This document shows, piece by piece, positions 12,301 through 21,927 of a stretch of DNA of 64,000 nt. The position numbers and the translations under genes were made by a program. Position 1 is the first letter of the stretch, and the number at the start of each line of letters is the position of its first letter. Source of the DNA: Petunia secreta (taxonomy: Eukaryota > Streptophyta > Magnoliopsida > Solanales > Solanaceae); NCBI GenBank assembly GCA_029990175.1, contig JARKIP010000685.1:119065-183064 (forward strand), read 5' to 3'. The notes beneath the pieces were generated by a model that did not search any database, was not told the DNA's origin, and was given only the letters and a program-made list of their open reading frames with translations.

Positions 12301-13075
12301 ATAACATGTCATTAGCCGACTTGTTCTCAAGTCCGATAGGCAAACTTGTTCAAACAATCCGAACGAGTTTTTAACCCCCAAAGAGCGTTGAACATGACTT
12401 ATTTTCATTTGCTTAAATGACACGACCCGGAATCCGGTTAGGCCGTGCGGGCACCCGACATCCTCCCCTAGACCCGTCGGGCGAACCCTTATCAATTAAA
12501 TTAGGAAAATAAATATAATAATTCATAAATAAGGACATGACTTAAAAAAAACACAGACATACTGATACCTCTAGCTGTACAAAAGAAATTACAGCTGACT
12601 ACCCAACATACTAGGTTTAGGGCTATCTAGACTAGACATCTAAGAGTACAAAAGAAGACAGATACATCCTGAAGGGAGCAAATTGCAACTGAAATAATGC
12701 ACATAAAACTGGCGGCCATCCGGAATAAAGCTGGCTCACCCTGACAGCTGAAATCGTCTTCGCTCTTGAAAAACGTGGCGAACTCAATCCTGGAGCGAAC
12801 CTGCCGAAACGAAATAGATAGACAAGAAACAAACAACAAACAAGGGTGAGTCAAAAGTACTCAATAAGTGGGGCAGACTAGTCACCTCAAAGAATGGGAT
12901 AGCTAGCCAGGGAGAAGAGAAACAGATAAACAAAATTCCTCTTATTTAAATTATGAAAAGGCAGAGCCAAATAATAACTAGAAACACGTTTGGGATCGCA
13001 AATTCATTAAAACCAAGAACGTAAGATAGCCGGAACATATAGGTATTCCGAACATATCAACAATCAGAAATACAT

Positions 13076-13170
13076 CTTGTTGCGGCGTGCAACCCGATCC
13101 ATATATTCATCCTGTTGCGGCGTGCAACCCGATCCATATATTTATACCGTTGCGGCGTGCAATCCGATCC
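13076..13170. repeat. 36-bp tandem repeat, about 2.6 units
   Basis: Units share GTTGCGGCGTGCAACCCGAT followed by a CCATATAT spacer. Starts lie near 13079, 13115 and 13151. Confidence 0.8.
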
Positions 13171-13344
13171 TCGCAACCAACCATACGAGCCAGAAATATA
13201 TAGGAAAACTGAGATATGCCCACGATATAGTGTACATACCGCATACATAAAACACAACACAATACACACAATAGTCAGTATGCGGTGCAATGTGATGGGA
13301 TGAATGCGGTACAACGCAATGCATTCACATATGCCTAATACCTA

Positions 13345-13660
13345 TCTCCGGCGCGGGACTCTCATCGTCTACCAGGAGATATATGCAAAGATGACCCTTC
13401 ACCGGGTCGGGACTCTCATCGATTACCGGGAAGTATATGCAATGATGACCCTTCACCGGCTCGGGACTCTCATCGATTACCTGGAAGTATATGCAATGAT
13501 GACCTTCTCCGGCTCGAGACTCTCATCGATTACCGAGAAGTATATGTAATAATGACCCTTCACCGGTGCGGGACTCTCATCGCCAACCGGGAAGTATATG
13601 CAATAATGACCCTTCACCGGTGCGGGACTCTCATCGCCAACCGGGAAGTATGTGCAATGC
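13345..13660. repeat. 54-bp tandem array, six units
   Basis: The word GGGACTCTCATCG (one variant with GAGACT) begins at 13355, 13409, 13463, 13516, 13570 and 13624, so the period is 54, 54, 53, 54, 54. Units also share ATATGCAATGATGACCCTTC. Adjacent units are contiguous, without unique spacers. Confidence 0.9.
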
Positions 13661-14639
13661 TCAAAACCAGAGTGCCATGTTCATATGCTCAATGCAATAC
13701 CAACAACAGGGCATAACATATAATATACAATGTAAATTTAAAGCTAAGGCGTAATGAGTACGCCTATCGGCAGCTACACACGTAAGGAAAATGTGGTAGA
13801 AAATCCATGAGGCCAAGTGCCTCCAAAGAAATGGATATAAACACTTACTTTGTAACAAAGTTAGTACAACCACTCAATAACCGCTTTTTCCTTTGGATTC
13901 ATTGCCAAACGATCCCACTGTATTCAATAAGCAGAAAACTATATTAAATAAGGCTAAAGGCTTCATTCCCCACATCTTAGGGTAATCCAGGTAGGAACCT
14001 GAAAAGAAGGCGGATCTCCAATCAGACTCCCGAAACTCAAGATGCGAATTTAGATGAAAAGAAGTCAAATTATTTAACCTTCGGCATTTTAGCGGAAACT
14101 AGCCGAACAACATCGAAATTTACTTTCGAAAGTTTACAAAAATCACAAATAATCATACGAACCTAACGGCGCTTTCAGATTTCGAATCGGAGCTCATCCG
14201 GCAAAATCGAGCTCGAAAATCTCTTTTTAATATTTATCGCCAATAAAAACTGAAACCTTCTTCCGATGCCTACCAAACGAGGCCTGATTTAGCTCAAATT
14301 TTATAGACAGGTTCTAATGGACATTACAAATATTTTAAAATTATCGGCACGCCAATCGGAGTCCTAACTTCCGACACGACTGACCGAGGTCGTTTCATTA
14401 AAGGATCGAACGTGCACAATGTTGACCGTTTATTGACATTGTTCTGCATTCAGTGCCATTCAAGGGAACAAAGGTTACTCAATCGGTGTTAAAAGCCCAA
14501 ACTGGATCAGAAATGATTGTTTATTCATAAACAGTCAAATTTTTTCTGTAGTCAATGCCATTTAAAGGCACGTGGGTAACCTAAGAGGCGTTAAAAGCCC
14601 AAATTGAATCAGAGTTGATTGTTATAGAGGGAAATTTTG

Positions 14640-14943
14640 ATGCGCAGCCATTTTGGACGCACTCTAAGAGTTTTATCCACCGCTTCAAAATTAATTTAGA
14701 AATGGCCAAAAATTCGCGCGCGCACACTTACGCTCCATTAGCGTTGAAAAAACACCCCAGACTAGTCCCATAACAAAATACTGGGGCTTTAAACAAAACT
14801 TGTTCAAAGCCCAAGTATTTTGTTATGGGACTGAAGCTTTATACAAAGTCCCGTAATAAAATAATCTCATAACAAAATAATGGGACCCTGAACTAACATA
14901 TTCAAAGGTCCCATTATTTTGTTATGGGTTAAAGTCCCATAAC
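14640..14943. repeat. Dispersed repeat with palindromic CCCATAACAAAATA units
   Basis: GATGCGCAGCCATTTTGGACGC at 14639 and the words after it recur at 35451 inside the main diterpene synthase gene. Then come inverted units built from AGTCCCATAACAAAATA and its complement TATTTTGTTATGGGACT, separated by CTTTAAACAAAACTTGTTCAAAG-like arms. Confidence 0.75.
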
Positions 14944-15235
14944 TGACACGACCCGCATTTTCGGCTAGGCCATGTGGGCACCCGACCACCTTCCCTAGAC
15001 CTGTCGGGCGAACCCTATTGAAAAAATCGATATAAACGGCAAAAAATTACCTTGAAAATAAAATTAAACATGACCTTAACAACATAAAATAACTCGCAAG
15101 TACTGTCCAAACCAAAATCTTACATTGATAGCCGAAAAAAAAGAAAGCAGCATAAGAGGACTTTCAGTGCAATCTTCGGTCTTCTCTCGAACTTACATAA
15201 CCAAGGAACTCGTGGCTTATTTAGAGATTCACTTT
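14944..15235. repeat. Second TGACACGACCCG repeat copy
   Basis: Same start and same GTCGGGCGAACCC word as at 12418, diverging after about 80 bp. Its right end abuts the point where homology to the main diterpene synthase gene begins (about 15240), so it marks the breakpoint that removed exons 5-13 of the short copy. Confidence 0.5.
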
Positions 15236-15973
15236 GCCCCCAACTTCATAGGAATATTTATAATTACTGAAAACAACAACTAGCTTCTACTTTTATGTGT
15301 GCATCTCAAGCTACTTGGCCTGGTAAAAGGAAGTAAACTAAGAACCACGTCACCAATCTATCATCTTCATGCTAGCTCATCCCGAGTACTGAACCATATT
15401 CTTTGATACTATAGTTGTTGGACTAAACCACTTTCAAAATACTTTTAGCTAGCGTTTGGACATAGATTTGATTGAAATTTGAAAATTTGAATTTTTGAAA
15501 GTTGAGTTGAATAAAGAATTTTGAAACTTGAAATTGTATTTGGACATACATTTCACTTAAAAAAATATTTGAAGTTTTGTGAGTGAAATATACAAAAAAT
15601 TTTAAAAAATTCCAAAAAATGGTCTTGGTTTTTGGAACTTTTTGCTCCAAATTTTGTTCAAATACTATAAACAAATAATTTTTCTATCAAAAAGTTTCCC
15701 CAAAAAGTATAAACAAACAGGAGCTTTAACATGGTGTGATCAATATAGTTTATTTTTTTCAAAGTCACACAGTTTATTCAAATAGTCTCAGACCATAATT
15801 AAAAGTATACTTACACCTTATATGTAACTTACGCTTCTTTTCAAGTATCAATATAGGATTTTTGTTCGCACATTCCAATCCATATGTTTCATAACGAACC
15901 TAAAAATTTGACTTTGTGTGGATTTTTATGAACGGCACACCCATTACATACCAATATTTGCAGAAGTACATAC

Positions 15974-17626
15974 CCCAATGTTTGTGCTGATCCAAGATTG
16001 AATTTATGTATCCAAGGCATTTTTCATCATGGTAATCATGGTATATTAAAGCAGCTGCAGTAGTAGCTGGTGAGTTGAAGAATGATCCATTCTGCTTTTG
16101 ATAAGTCATTACCTCTTCCCAGTTACATAATTCCCCAAGGCCTTCAGCATAATATGCGAGGTTTGATGTAAACTCCTTGATATCATTTCGTAACATTCTG
16201 GTTTGTGGAAAGATTATAAAATTATAACTTAAAAGGTCAATGATTTGATACCGAAACAAAACTAAAATATCCGTTTCTTGCTAAATGCTACTCACTCTGT
16301 TCAATTATGTCGCTTTATTCTTTTGTTTTTTACCTTCACCCCTCCCAATTTTAAGAATTTTATAGTGTTCTCAAGCTTCTCCTCTTGCGCCCGAATCTTA
16401 GCGGGTTATGAATGAAGGTGCTTTACCAACTGTGTCACCCTCATCTGTCGTCACTTTATTCTTTTCAATAATAAGTCGACACTATTTTTTTGGAAAGACA
16501 CACTTTTATGTATCTGGAATCTCTTTTAAATTTAAATTTTAAATTATTTACCCTAATAAAATTCTCTCTGCACCATAAAATGGTTTATCTACAGTTCCTT
16601 GGGCTATTTTCGGTATGTGCTAAAAGTTTTTATTTTTTATTTTTAAATTGTGTGCTTAGTCAGAGACGATTATATAAAACGAACAAGAGTGAGTCTGACT
16701 ATTGTATTAAATGGACCAGAGGGAGTATATTCTGATGTTATTAATTCATACGATATAAATCAGTAGCAAAGACATCATAAAGGTAGAAGGGACGTGTTCA
16801 TCCCAACATACCTTTCAATCGATAAATCTCGTTTGTGAAGCAACACATTTACTACGCCTTGGTCTAATGGCACATTCAGGTTGAGCTCCTCTGCATACTT
16901 CATCATGCTACGAAATATTAAATCGTATCCAAGAGGTGAAATTTGATCCTTATTATCAATTGACCAACTGTATCTCCCTATAAAGTCGAGGCCTGAAATT
17001 GAAGAATAAACCAAAATATAATCAATTATATGTAATACTGCTAATACTCTTTTTAGAGGTTTCTTATGTGCAATACGAGTTAGTATATGATTTTTGTAAA
17101 CTTTGATATAATGTCTAAAATATGGTCACTAAGTTTATCCATTATATTTACGAAAAAAAAATATAGTACTCCGTAATATTTTGTCACGTTTAAGTAAACG
17201 TATTTACGTGCTATAAGATTAAAATCACAAAATTATTCTTTGTCACGTTAAAATAACTCAACTGGATATGTACTATAATTCAAAAAACACAAATGACTGT
17301 AAGGCCAAAATTCTGGCCTAAATGAAAACCAACTTACCTCTTTGGACTAGCTTGTCCCCAACTTTCCATTTGGAGAGAACAAGCAAACATGCTAAGGTTG
17401 AATAAAGGGAATCCTTCACAAGCATCGGATGAGTAGGACTCAAACCCCAAGACCCATCTTTTCTCTGATTTTCAAGAATCCAATTCAGACACTGGGGAAA
17501 ACAAGGCTTCTTTGGATAATCTCTTGAAGGGACCATGGCTACCCATGCAGTGTCATACGCTGAAGGAGATACCTCTATCTTCCCAAACATTTCTCTTATT
17601 CTCTCCTTCCTCTGTTTTTGATCACT
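15974..17626 (-). pseudogene. Truncated kaurene synthase-like (class I diterpene synthase) copy, exons 2-4 only
   Basis: Three exons match exons 2-4 of the full-length gene at 29456-40247: 17338-17626 (289 nt), 16812-16992 (181 nt, one codon longer) and 15974-16197 (224 nt). All have AG acceptors, GT donors and matching phases. Exon 2 carries the class I diterpene synthase signature SPSAYDTAWVAMVPS. Exon 4 has NLAYYAEGLGELCNW and SPATTAAALIYH. The three exons have no stop, so decay is by truncation. Homology to the main gene runs on through intron 4 to about 15240 and then ends at a repeat; the N-terminal side is cut in intron 1 by an LTR at 17834. No catalytic C-terminal domain remains, so it cannot be an active terpene synthase. 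Confidence 0.88.
16289..16735. mobile_element. MITE in intron 3 of the truncated copy
   Basis: Ends resemble the widespread CTCCCTCTGTTCAATT type: TACTCACTCTGTTCAATTAT at the left and the inverse of ATACTCCCTCTGGTCCATTT at the right. The main gene's intron 3 (39204-39458) keeps only the right part of the same MITE, so insertion preceded the duplication. Confidence 0.6.
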
Positions 17627-17778
17627 CTGCAACCGTTAATCTAACATTCATCATTTTTTATGGAAAGAAAAAAGACAGTAGCATTTAGATCACCTGATTC
17701 ATTTTGTAAATTAGATCTTCAAGCAAAACGAAAAATATTATTTACTGTTGAACAATGTTAGACTATGTTACATTAATG

Positions 17779-17833
17779 TGGTATCAAAGAGAAGTTTTAG
17801 GTTCAAATCTTGTCGCTTTATTGTTATACTTTA
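17779..17833 (+). mobile_element. tRNA-type SINE, 5' part, cut by an LTR
   Basis: TGGTATCAAAGAG is an A-box-like start and GGTTCAAATC fits the B-box consensus GWTCRANNC. The same SINE is present complete in intron 1 of the main gene (40391-40560). Here it is broken at 17833 by the Sirevirus LTR. Confidence 0.6.
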
Positions 17834-18728
17834 TGCACCTCCTAGAGACACTAGAAGGGGGGGGGGGGTGAATAGTGTCCTCCGATTTTCGTTGCAAGAA
17901 CCTTGTTCTTAAGTAGTAGAACAGGGTTCTTCAGTTCGTTGTTATGCAGCCTTCTACCTTAGAACACACCTCCAAACACTCACCAAAAGACACAAGGATT
18001 TTTACGTGGAAAACTCCTTGCTCAAGGGAGAAAAACCACGACCCACACTCTGAGATTTTAACACCGAATCCACTAACACAAGAGCAACGTTTTTGATTAC
18101 AAACTCTGTAACCAAGGGGCTACACTCTAGACCCTAATCACTAAATAAAGCTAAACTCTAGCTTTCCTAGTAATCACAAAGTAGTTTGCCTAATACATAT
18201 GCTTCTGAGATAAGCTAATAGACAAAACAATGAATACTTGTAACCGAGACAACTTACAACTCGATAGATCTAGACAAGAGTTCTAGACTCAAATACTTTG
18301 CATGCAAATCACTTGTCTTCTTCAGTTTTCCTACGTAGACAGTTCTTCAGATCGCCTTTATATGCTCTGAACTCTCTATTTGAAAAACCAACTTCAGCTA
18401 TGTCTTCTACTTGCTTTTATACGAGTTTTGCAACCCTAGTTGAGTCCTACTGGGAATCCTCTTTAATTATGGTATTTGAAGATTCGCAGTAACTCTTTTC
18501 CATGTTGAGGTATAACTCTTGTTCACACTCCAAAGACACAGCCTGGACACCACCTCTTTTAGTCTGACTAGGATATGTCTTCAACCACGCGCCTCTACTC
18601 CTAGTTCCACAGGGATTTGCAACCCGTAATCTTTTCGATCAAGCGTGCCCTTCAACTCAAGGACTAGGTTCTTCTCATGAACCTCAGTGTCCTTCCTGTT
18701 TGTCATACTTCAAAACCAGCTCTCAACA
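17834..18728 (-). repeat. 3' LTR of the Sirevirus-type element
   Basis: On the minus strand it begins TGTTGAGAGCTGG directly after the polypurine tract and ends GGAGGTGCA. Its start resembles the LTR start TGTTGAAGCATAGG of the element at 40807. Both LTRs share GACACTATTCAC and CTAGTGTCT words near the end. Confidence 0.75.
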
Positions 18729-18742
18729 AATTCCCCCTTTTT
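18729..18742 (-). promoter_or_regulatory. Polypurine tract
   Basis: AAAAAGGGGGAATT on the minus strand lies immediately before the LTR start TGTTGA. This is where plus-strand DNA synthesis is primed in LTR retrotransposons. Confidence 0.75.
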
Positions 18743-19194
18743 GATGATGACAAACAAATATTGCTCAAGAACCTGAATAGACATAAACCAAGAAAAAACA
18801 AAACTAACAGAACAATAAAAACAGATGAGTTAGGTCACAAACACCCCAACACTCTTTCTTCCCCCTTTTGGCATCATCGAAAAGATTCAAAGACCTGCAG
18901 GAACCTGTCAGATTAATCTAGTCTAGAGCACAAGGCAACTCATCAGTGTCAAGAACATAGGTATATCAAAATAAGGGCCCAACAAGGAACCAAGTACTGA
19001 AACAAGAAACAGTCGCAAACATAAGAAATTTAAAATCAACATCCAGAGCGTGACAGCAGCACCACTCTATTTAGTTACACAACAAAATAGAAATTGTCTT
19101 AAACATCCAAATCATGCAATCAAGGGAGAATAGGAAGGAGTAAAGATCAGGTGGGGTAGGAAAAGAGAAAGATAGGAGGACAGGACTGGAAGAA

Positions 19195-20259
19195 TCACAG
19201 CTGAAGGTTGAAGTGCTTAACGAGTGCCTCAAGTTGTTTCGTATTTTTGGCCCTCTCCATCACCAGCTCGGCCTCATACTTGTGGCAATCAATCTTCAAG
19301 CGATCAATTTCTTGATCCTTCACCTTCAACTGCCTGTGCAGTTCAGCATTTTCTTCATTAACTTCGAGAACCATTTTCTCCAGTTCCTGAACAGCACCAA
19401 TGGCCTCATCAGGTCCAAACTCTTCACTGTCCTCTGACTCCTCCTGCTTTACCTGCATTGGCCTTTTGGAGACCCTGCTTTCTTGAAAGAAGTCACAGTT
19501 TCTCAGCACATTAACCCCAAACTTCTGATGGATGGTAGGCTTCTTTCCTGCTTCTAAGGGCACTCCAAAACGCTCAAGAATCTGATGGATGATGTAAGAG
19601 TGCACAAGAGAGTGTGGCTTCTGATCAGTATCACAAATTCTCTTAATGTGCCTAATAATGAGCCCAGGCAAATTAATTTTCACCCCTCTGTCCATCAGAT
19701 CCATATATGTCAGGTCAAGAGCACTAGCCTCACAATTCCTTTCTCCCCTAGGTAGAAGAAACCTATGCACAAATTCAAACAACAGCTGATGTGCAGGCTC
19801 CATCTCCTTCTTCTCAACCTTCCTCTCCTTCCTCAATCTGGGTTTCCCTGAGAACTTTCTCACAACATCTAAGGGAGTAACTCTATCTGTTCTCTTTGGC
19901 CATTTTAGCTTGACATATCTGCAATACCCTTCAGCAGGTACATCCAGAATTTCTCCCAATTCAGGTCTCCCAAATTCAATTTCCACTCCTTTCACAGTGG
20001 TAAACACCCTCCTGGCTACCACCCTGCAATTTGTATAAAACTCCCTGACTTCATCCACAAACAGCTTCCTGTCTTTGTTGACAAACACACTCAGCCAACC
20101 CTGGTTTCCTATCATCCTCAACAAGGGTTTCATATGAAACTCCTTTACATCATCCAGAATGCTGCCTGGCAGCACCTGATGTTTAGAGAAAAAGGCTTCC
20201 CTATCCACTTCTTTTCTTTTCTTCTTACTCTCAATCTCACTGTCCTTCTTCCCTGGCAC
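19195..20259 (-). CDS. Env-like / 'putative plant transposon protein' domain ORF of the Sirevirus-type element (3' half)
   Basis: The 354-residue frame overlaps the preceding frame (21436-20237) by 23 bp in another phase, so the two were probably one ORF split by a frameshift. The central part (about residues 20-245) has the pattern of the domain found in plant retroelement third ORFs: AFFSKHQVLPG, a WLSVFV stretch, REFYTN, GVEIEFGRPELGEILDVP, then FVHRFLLPRGERN and INLPGLIIRHIKRI. The last 80 residues form a charged heptad-like region that looks coiled-coil. I see no convincing membrane segment in this half. Its function in Sireviruses is not settled; 'env-like' describes position, not proven activity. 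Confidence 0.7.
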   Translation of the reverse strand: MPGKKDSEIESKKKRKEVDREAFFSKHQVLPGSILDDVKEFHMKPLLRMIGNQGWLSVFVNKDRKLFVDEVREFYTNCRVVARRVFTTVKGVEIEFGRPELGEILDVPAEGYCRYVKLKWPKRTDRVTPLDVVRKFSGKPRLRKERKVEKKEMEPAHQLLFEFVHRFLLPRGERNCEASALDLTYMDLMDRGVKINLPGLIIRHIKRICDTDQKPHSLVHSYIIHQILERFGVPLEAGKKPTIHQKFGVNVLRNCDFFQESRVSKRPMQVKQEESEDSEEFGPDEAIGAVQELEKMVLEVNEENAELHRQLKVKDQEIDRLKIDCHKYEAELVMERAKNTKQLEALVKHFNLQL

Positions 20260-21436
20260 CCTTCTCCTCTTCTTCTTTCTTCTTCTCTTCTTCCCTTATC
20301 TTCACATTAGTTATTGTCCTTCCCAGCTTTTCAACCTTCTCCATCTGTGTCTTCAAAGCAGACCTAGTACCCATTCTTCTAACAACAGGCTCCCTAGCCT
20401 CTTTATCACCTCCTTCTTCACTATCTTCATCTACCAACCTAGTTTTCAACACAGGCTTACCATCTCTCACCAACCTTCTTCTTTTTTCAGGCTCTATTCT
20501 ATTTTCTTTTACAAACACCACCTTATCTTCTTCTTCCTCACCAGACAACTTCTCATCCTCTGCCCCAAACTTTCTTTTTCTTCTTGATTTTTCTTCTTTC
20601 TTGTCACTCTCTTGCTTTTCAACAACAACTTCCTTGTTCCCTTCCTCATCAGATTCTGTCCAGCTAAATTCTGCATCCTCAGCTCCAGTGGGGTTTTGAC
20701 AAGCAACTGGCTCTTGTCCCACACCCCCAGAAGCTTCAGCAGTAGCAGGTCCAACACACTTCGGACCTTTAGGCACAGAATCCTCTAAACACACCCCTGT
20801 TCCACTCACATCTTTACTTGACTCACCAACATCTTTTCCCAGAGATTCATCATTATCTAGTTCCCTCAACTGTTCTTCTATTTTTTCGGCTATATTTAAC
20901 TCACCTCTAGACACACCGTCTACAACACCCTGCACATCTTCTCTAGGTTCATTCTCTTTAGTTTCTTGTTCCTCCTCACGTGGGTTCCCCCTATCTATGT
21001 TGTCCCTCTGCTCAACATCTACTATTTTATCTAATTCAGCAACTAGGGTTTCAGTTTCTACAATGCCAGGACTGGCTATATCAACTGAACCAACAGGTGT
21101 AGATGGAATAGGATCAGGAATTACCTCAGGTAACGGTTGAGATGAACTTTGAGTAGTGGGTGTCGAAGGAACGGCTCTTGATTTTAACTTCTTGACCAGT
21201 TTCTTGTCCCCCTTTTTGAGAAATTTTAGGCGAGCCCTAGCAATTCTTTCAGCAAGAGTGGATGGAGGTGGTCTTTCAGACATCTTGAAGAATTTTGTAA
21301 AGATTTCTGAGTTTGTTGACGGTTTGTCTATTTTAGGGCTTGAGAGAATTTTGATGTTCAATTGGAAGTGGTGGATGAGATCATGAGAGATTGAAGGAGT
21401 GCTGTAGAAAGAGAAGGGGTTTTGGTGAAGTGACAA
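20237..21436 (-). CDS. Env-like ORF of the Sirevirus-type element, acidic/basic N-terminal half
   Basis: The frame is 399 residues, but the likely start is an internal methionine (MSERPPPSTLAERIARAR, about residue 52), because upstream residues look like untranslated LTR-proximal text. The protein is low-complexity: proline/serine stretches, then long runs of Glu, Lys and Arg with candidate nuclear-localisation clusters (KSRRKRK, EKRRRL). It overlaps the next frame at its C terminus, where KKKEEEEK-rich text ends. It lies about 490 bp downstream of the pol stop, as expected for the Sirevirus third ORF. Confidence 0.65.
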   Translation of the reverse strand: MSLHQNPFSFYSTPSISHDLIHHFQLNIKILSSPKIDKPSTNSEIFTKFFKMSERPPPSTLAERIARARLKFLKKGDKKLVKKLKSRAVPSTPTTQSSSQPLPEVIPDPIPSTPVGSVDIASPGIVETETLVAELDKIVDVEQRDNIDRGNPREEEQETKENEPREDVQGVVDGVSRGELNIAEKIEEQLRELDNDESLGKDVGESSKDVSGTGVCLEDSVPKGPKCVGPATAEASGGVGQEPVACQNPTGAEDAEFSWTESDEEGNKEVVVEKQESDKKEEKSRRKRKFGAEDEKLSGEEEEDKVVFVKENRIEPEKRRRLVRDGKPVLKTRLVDEDSEEGGDKEAREPVVRRMGTRSALKTQMEKVEKLGRTITNVKIREEEKKKEEEEKGAREEGQ

Positions 21437-21927
21437 TGTCTAGGGAAGGCAAAAAAATAATGAGTATAAAGAAGGGCAGCTTTTTGAACTTTTTGAGAAC
21501 CGGGAGAAGTTAAGAGATTTGACGGTTATGAACTTAATTTAAATATACCCTTTTCAAGAAGTGGGGTCCAAGCAATTTAAAAGGAGTTCTATCCTAAAAA
21601 GGAATGTGTTCCTATAATTTTGGACAGTTATGAGAATATGGAGAATCTCCCATGATGCACGTACAATAGACAATTTTAATTCCAGTTGTGACAACTAACA
21701 AATAGAGTAGATTTACTGTACCTGGACACGATTCCTCACGTTAAGACTGGTTCCTCCTCAGTACACAGTAGGTTCTTCATGGGATCATATTATTTGTACC
21801 TAATGCTCAAAACACTAAAAACGAGTGTACTTACTCAAGTACAAATTTAGTCCAGATAGTAATGACAAATTCCTAACAGACACTTTTACTACTAAACTAG
21901 CCAATCACCAGGGGATTACCTGCTGGG

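Larger units (their letters stand above)
12418..14370. repeat. Repeat block beginning TGACACGACCCGG, with internal tandem arrays
   Basis: It starts with TGACACGACCCGGAATCCGG and a CGTCGGGCGAACCC word, which recur in the same orientation at 14944 with moderate divergence. It contains the 36-bp and 54-bp arrays listed separately. It looks like LTR or non-autonomous retroelement material but has no recognised coding part. Confidence 0.4.

Noticed and set aside
13345..13660. CRISPR array
   Set aside because: Units are contiguous and similar along their whole length, with no unique spacers, in a plant genome.
17779..17833. tRNA gene
   Set aside because: A- and B-box-like words are present, but no cloverleaf forms and the same sequence recurs at 40391 with a SINE-like body.
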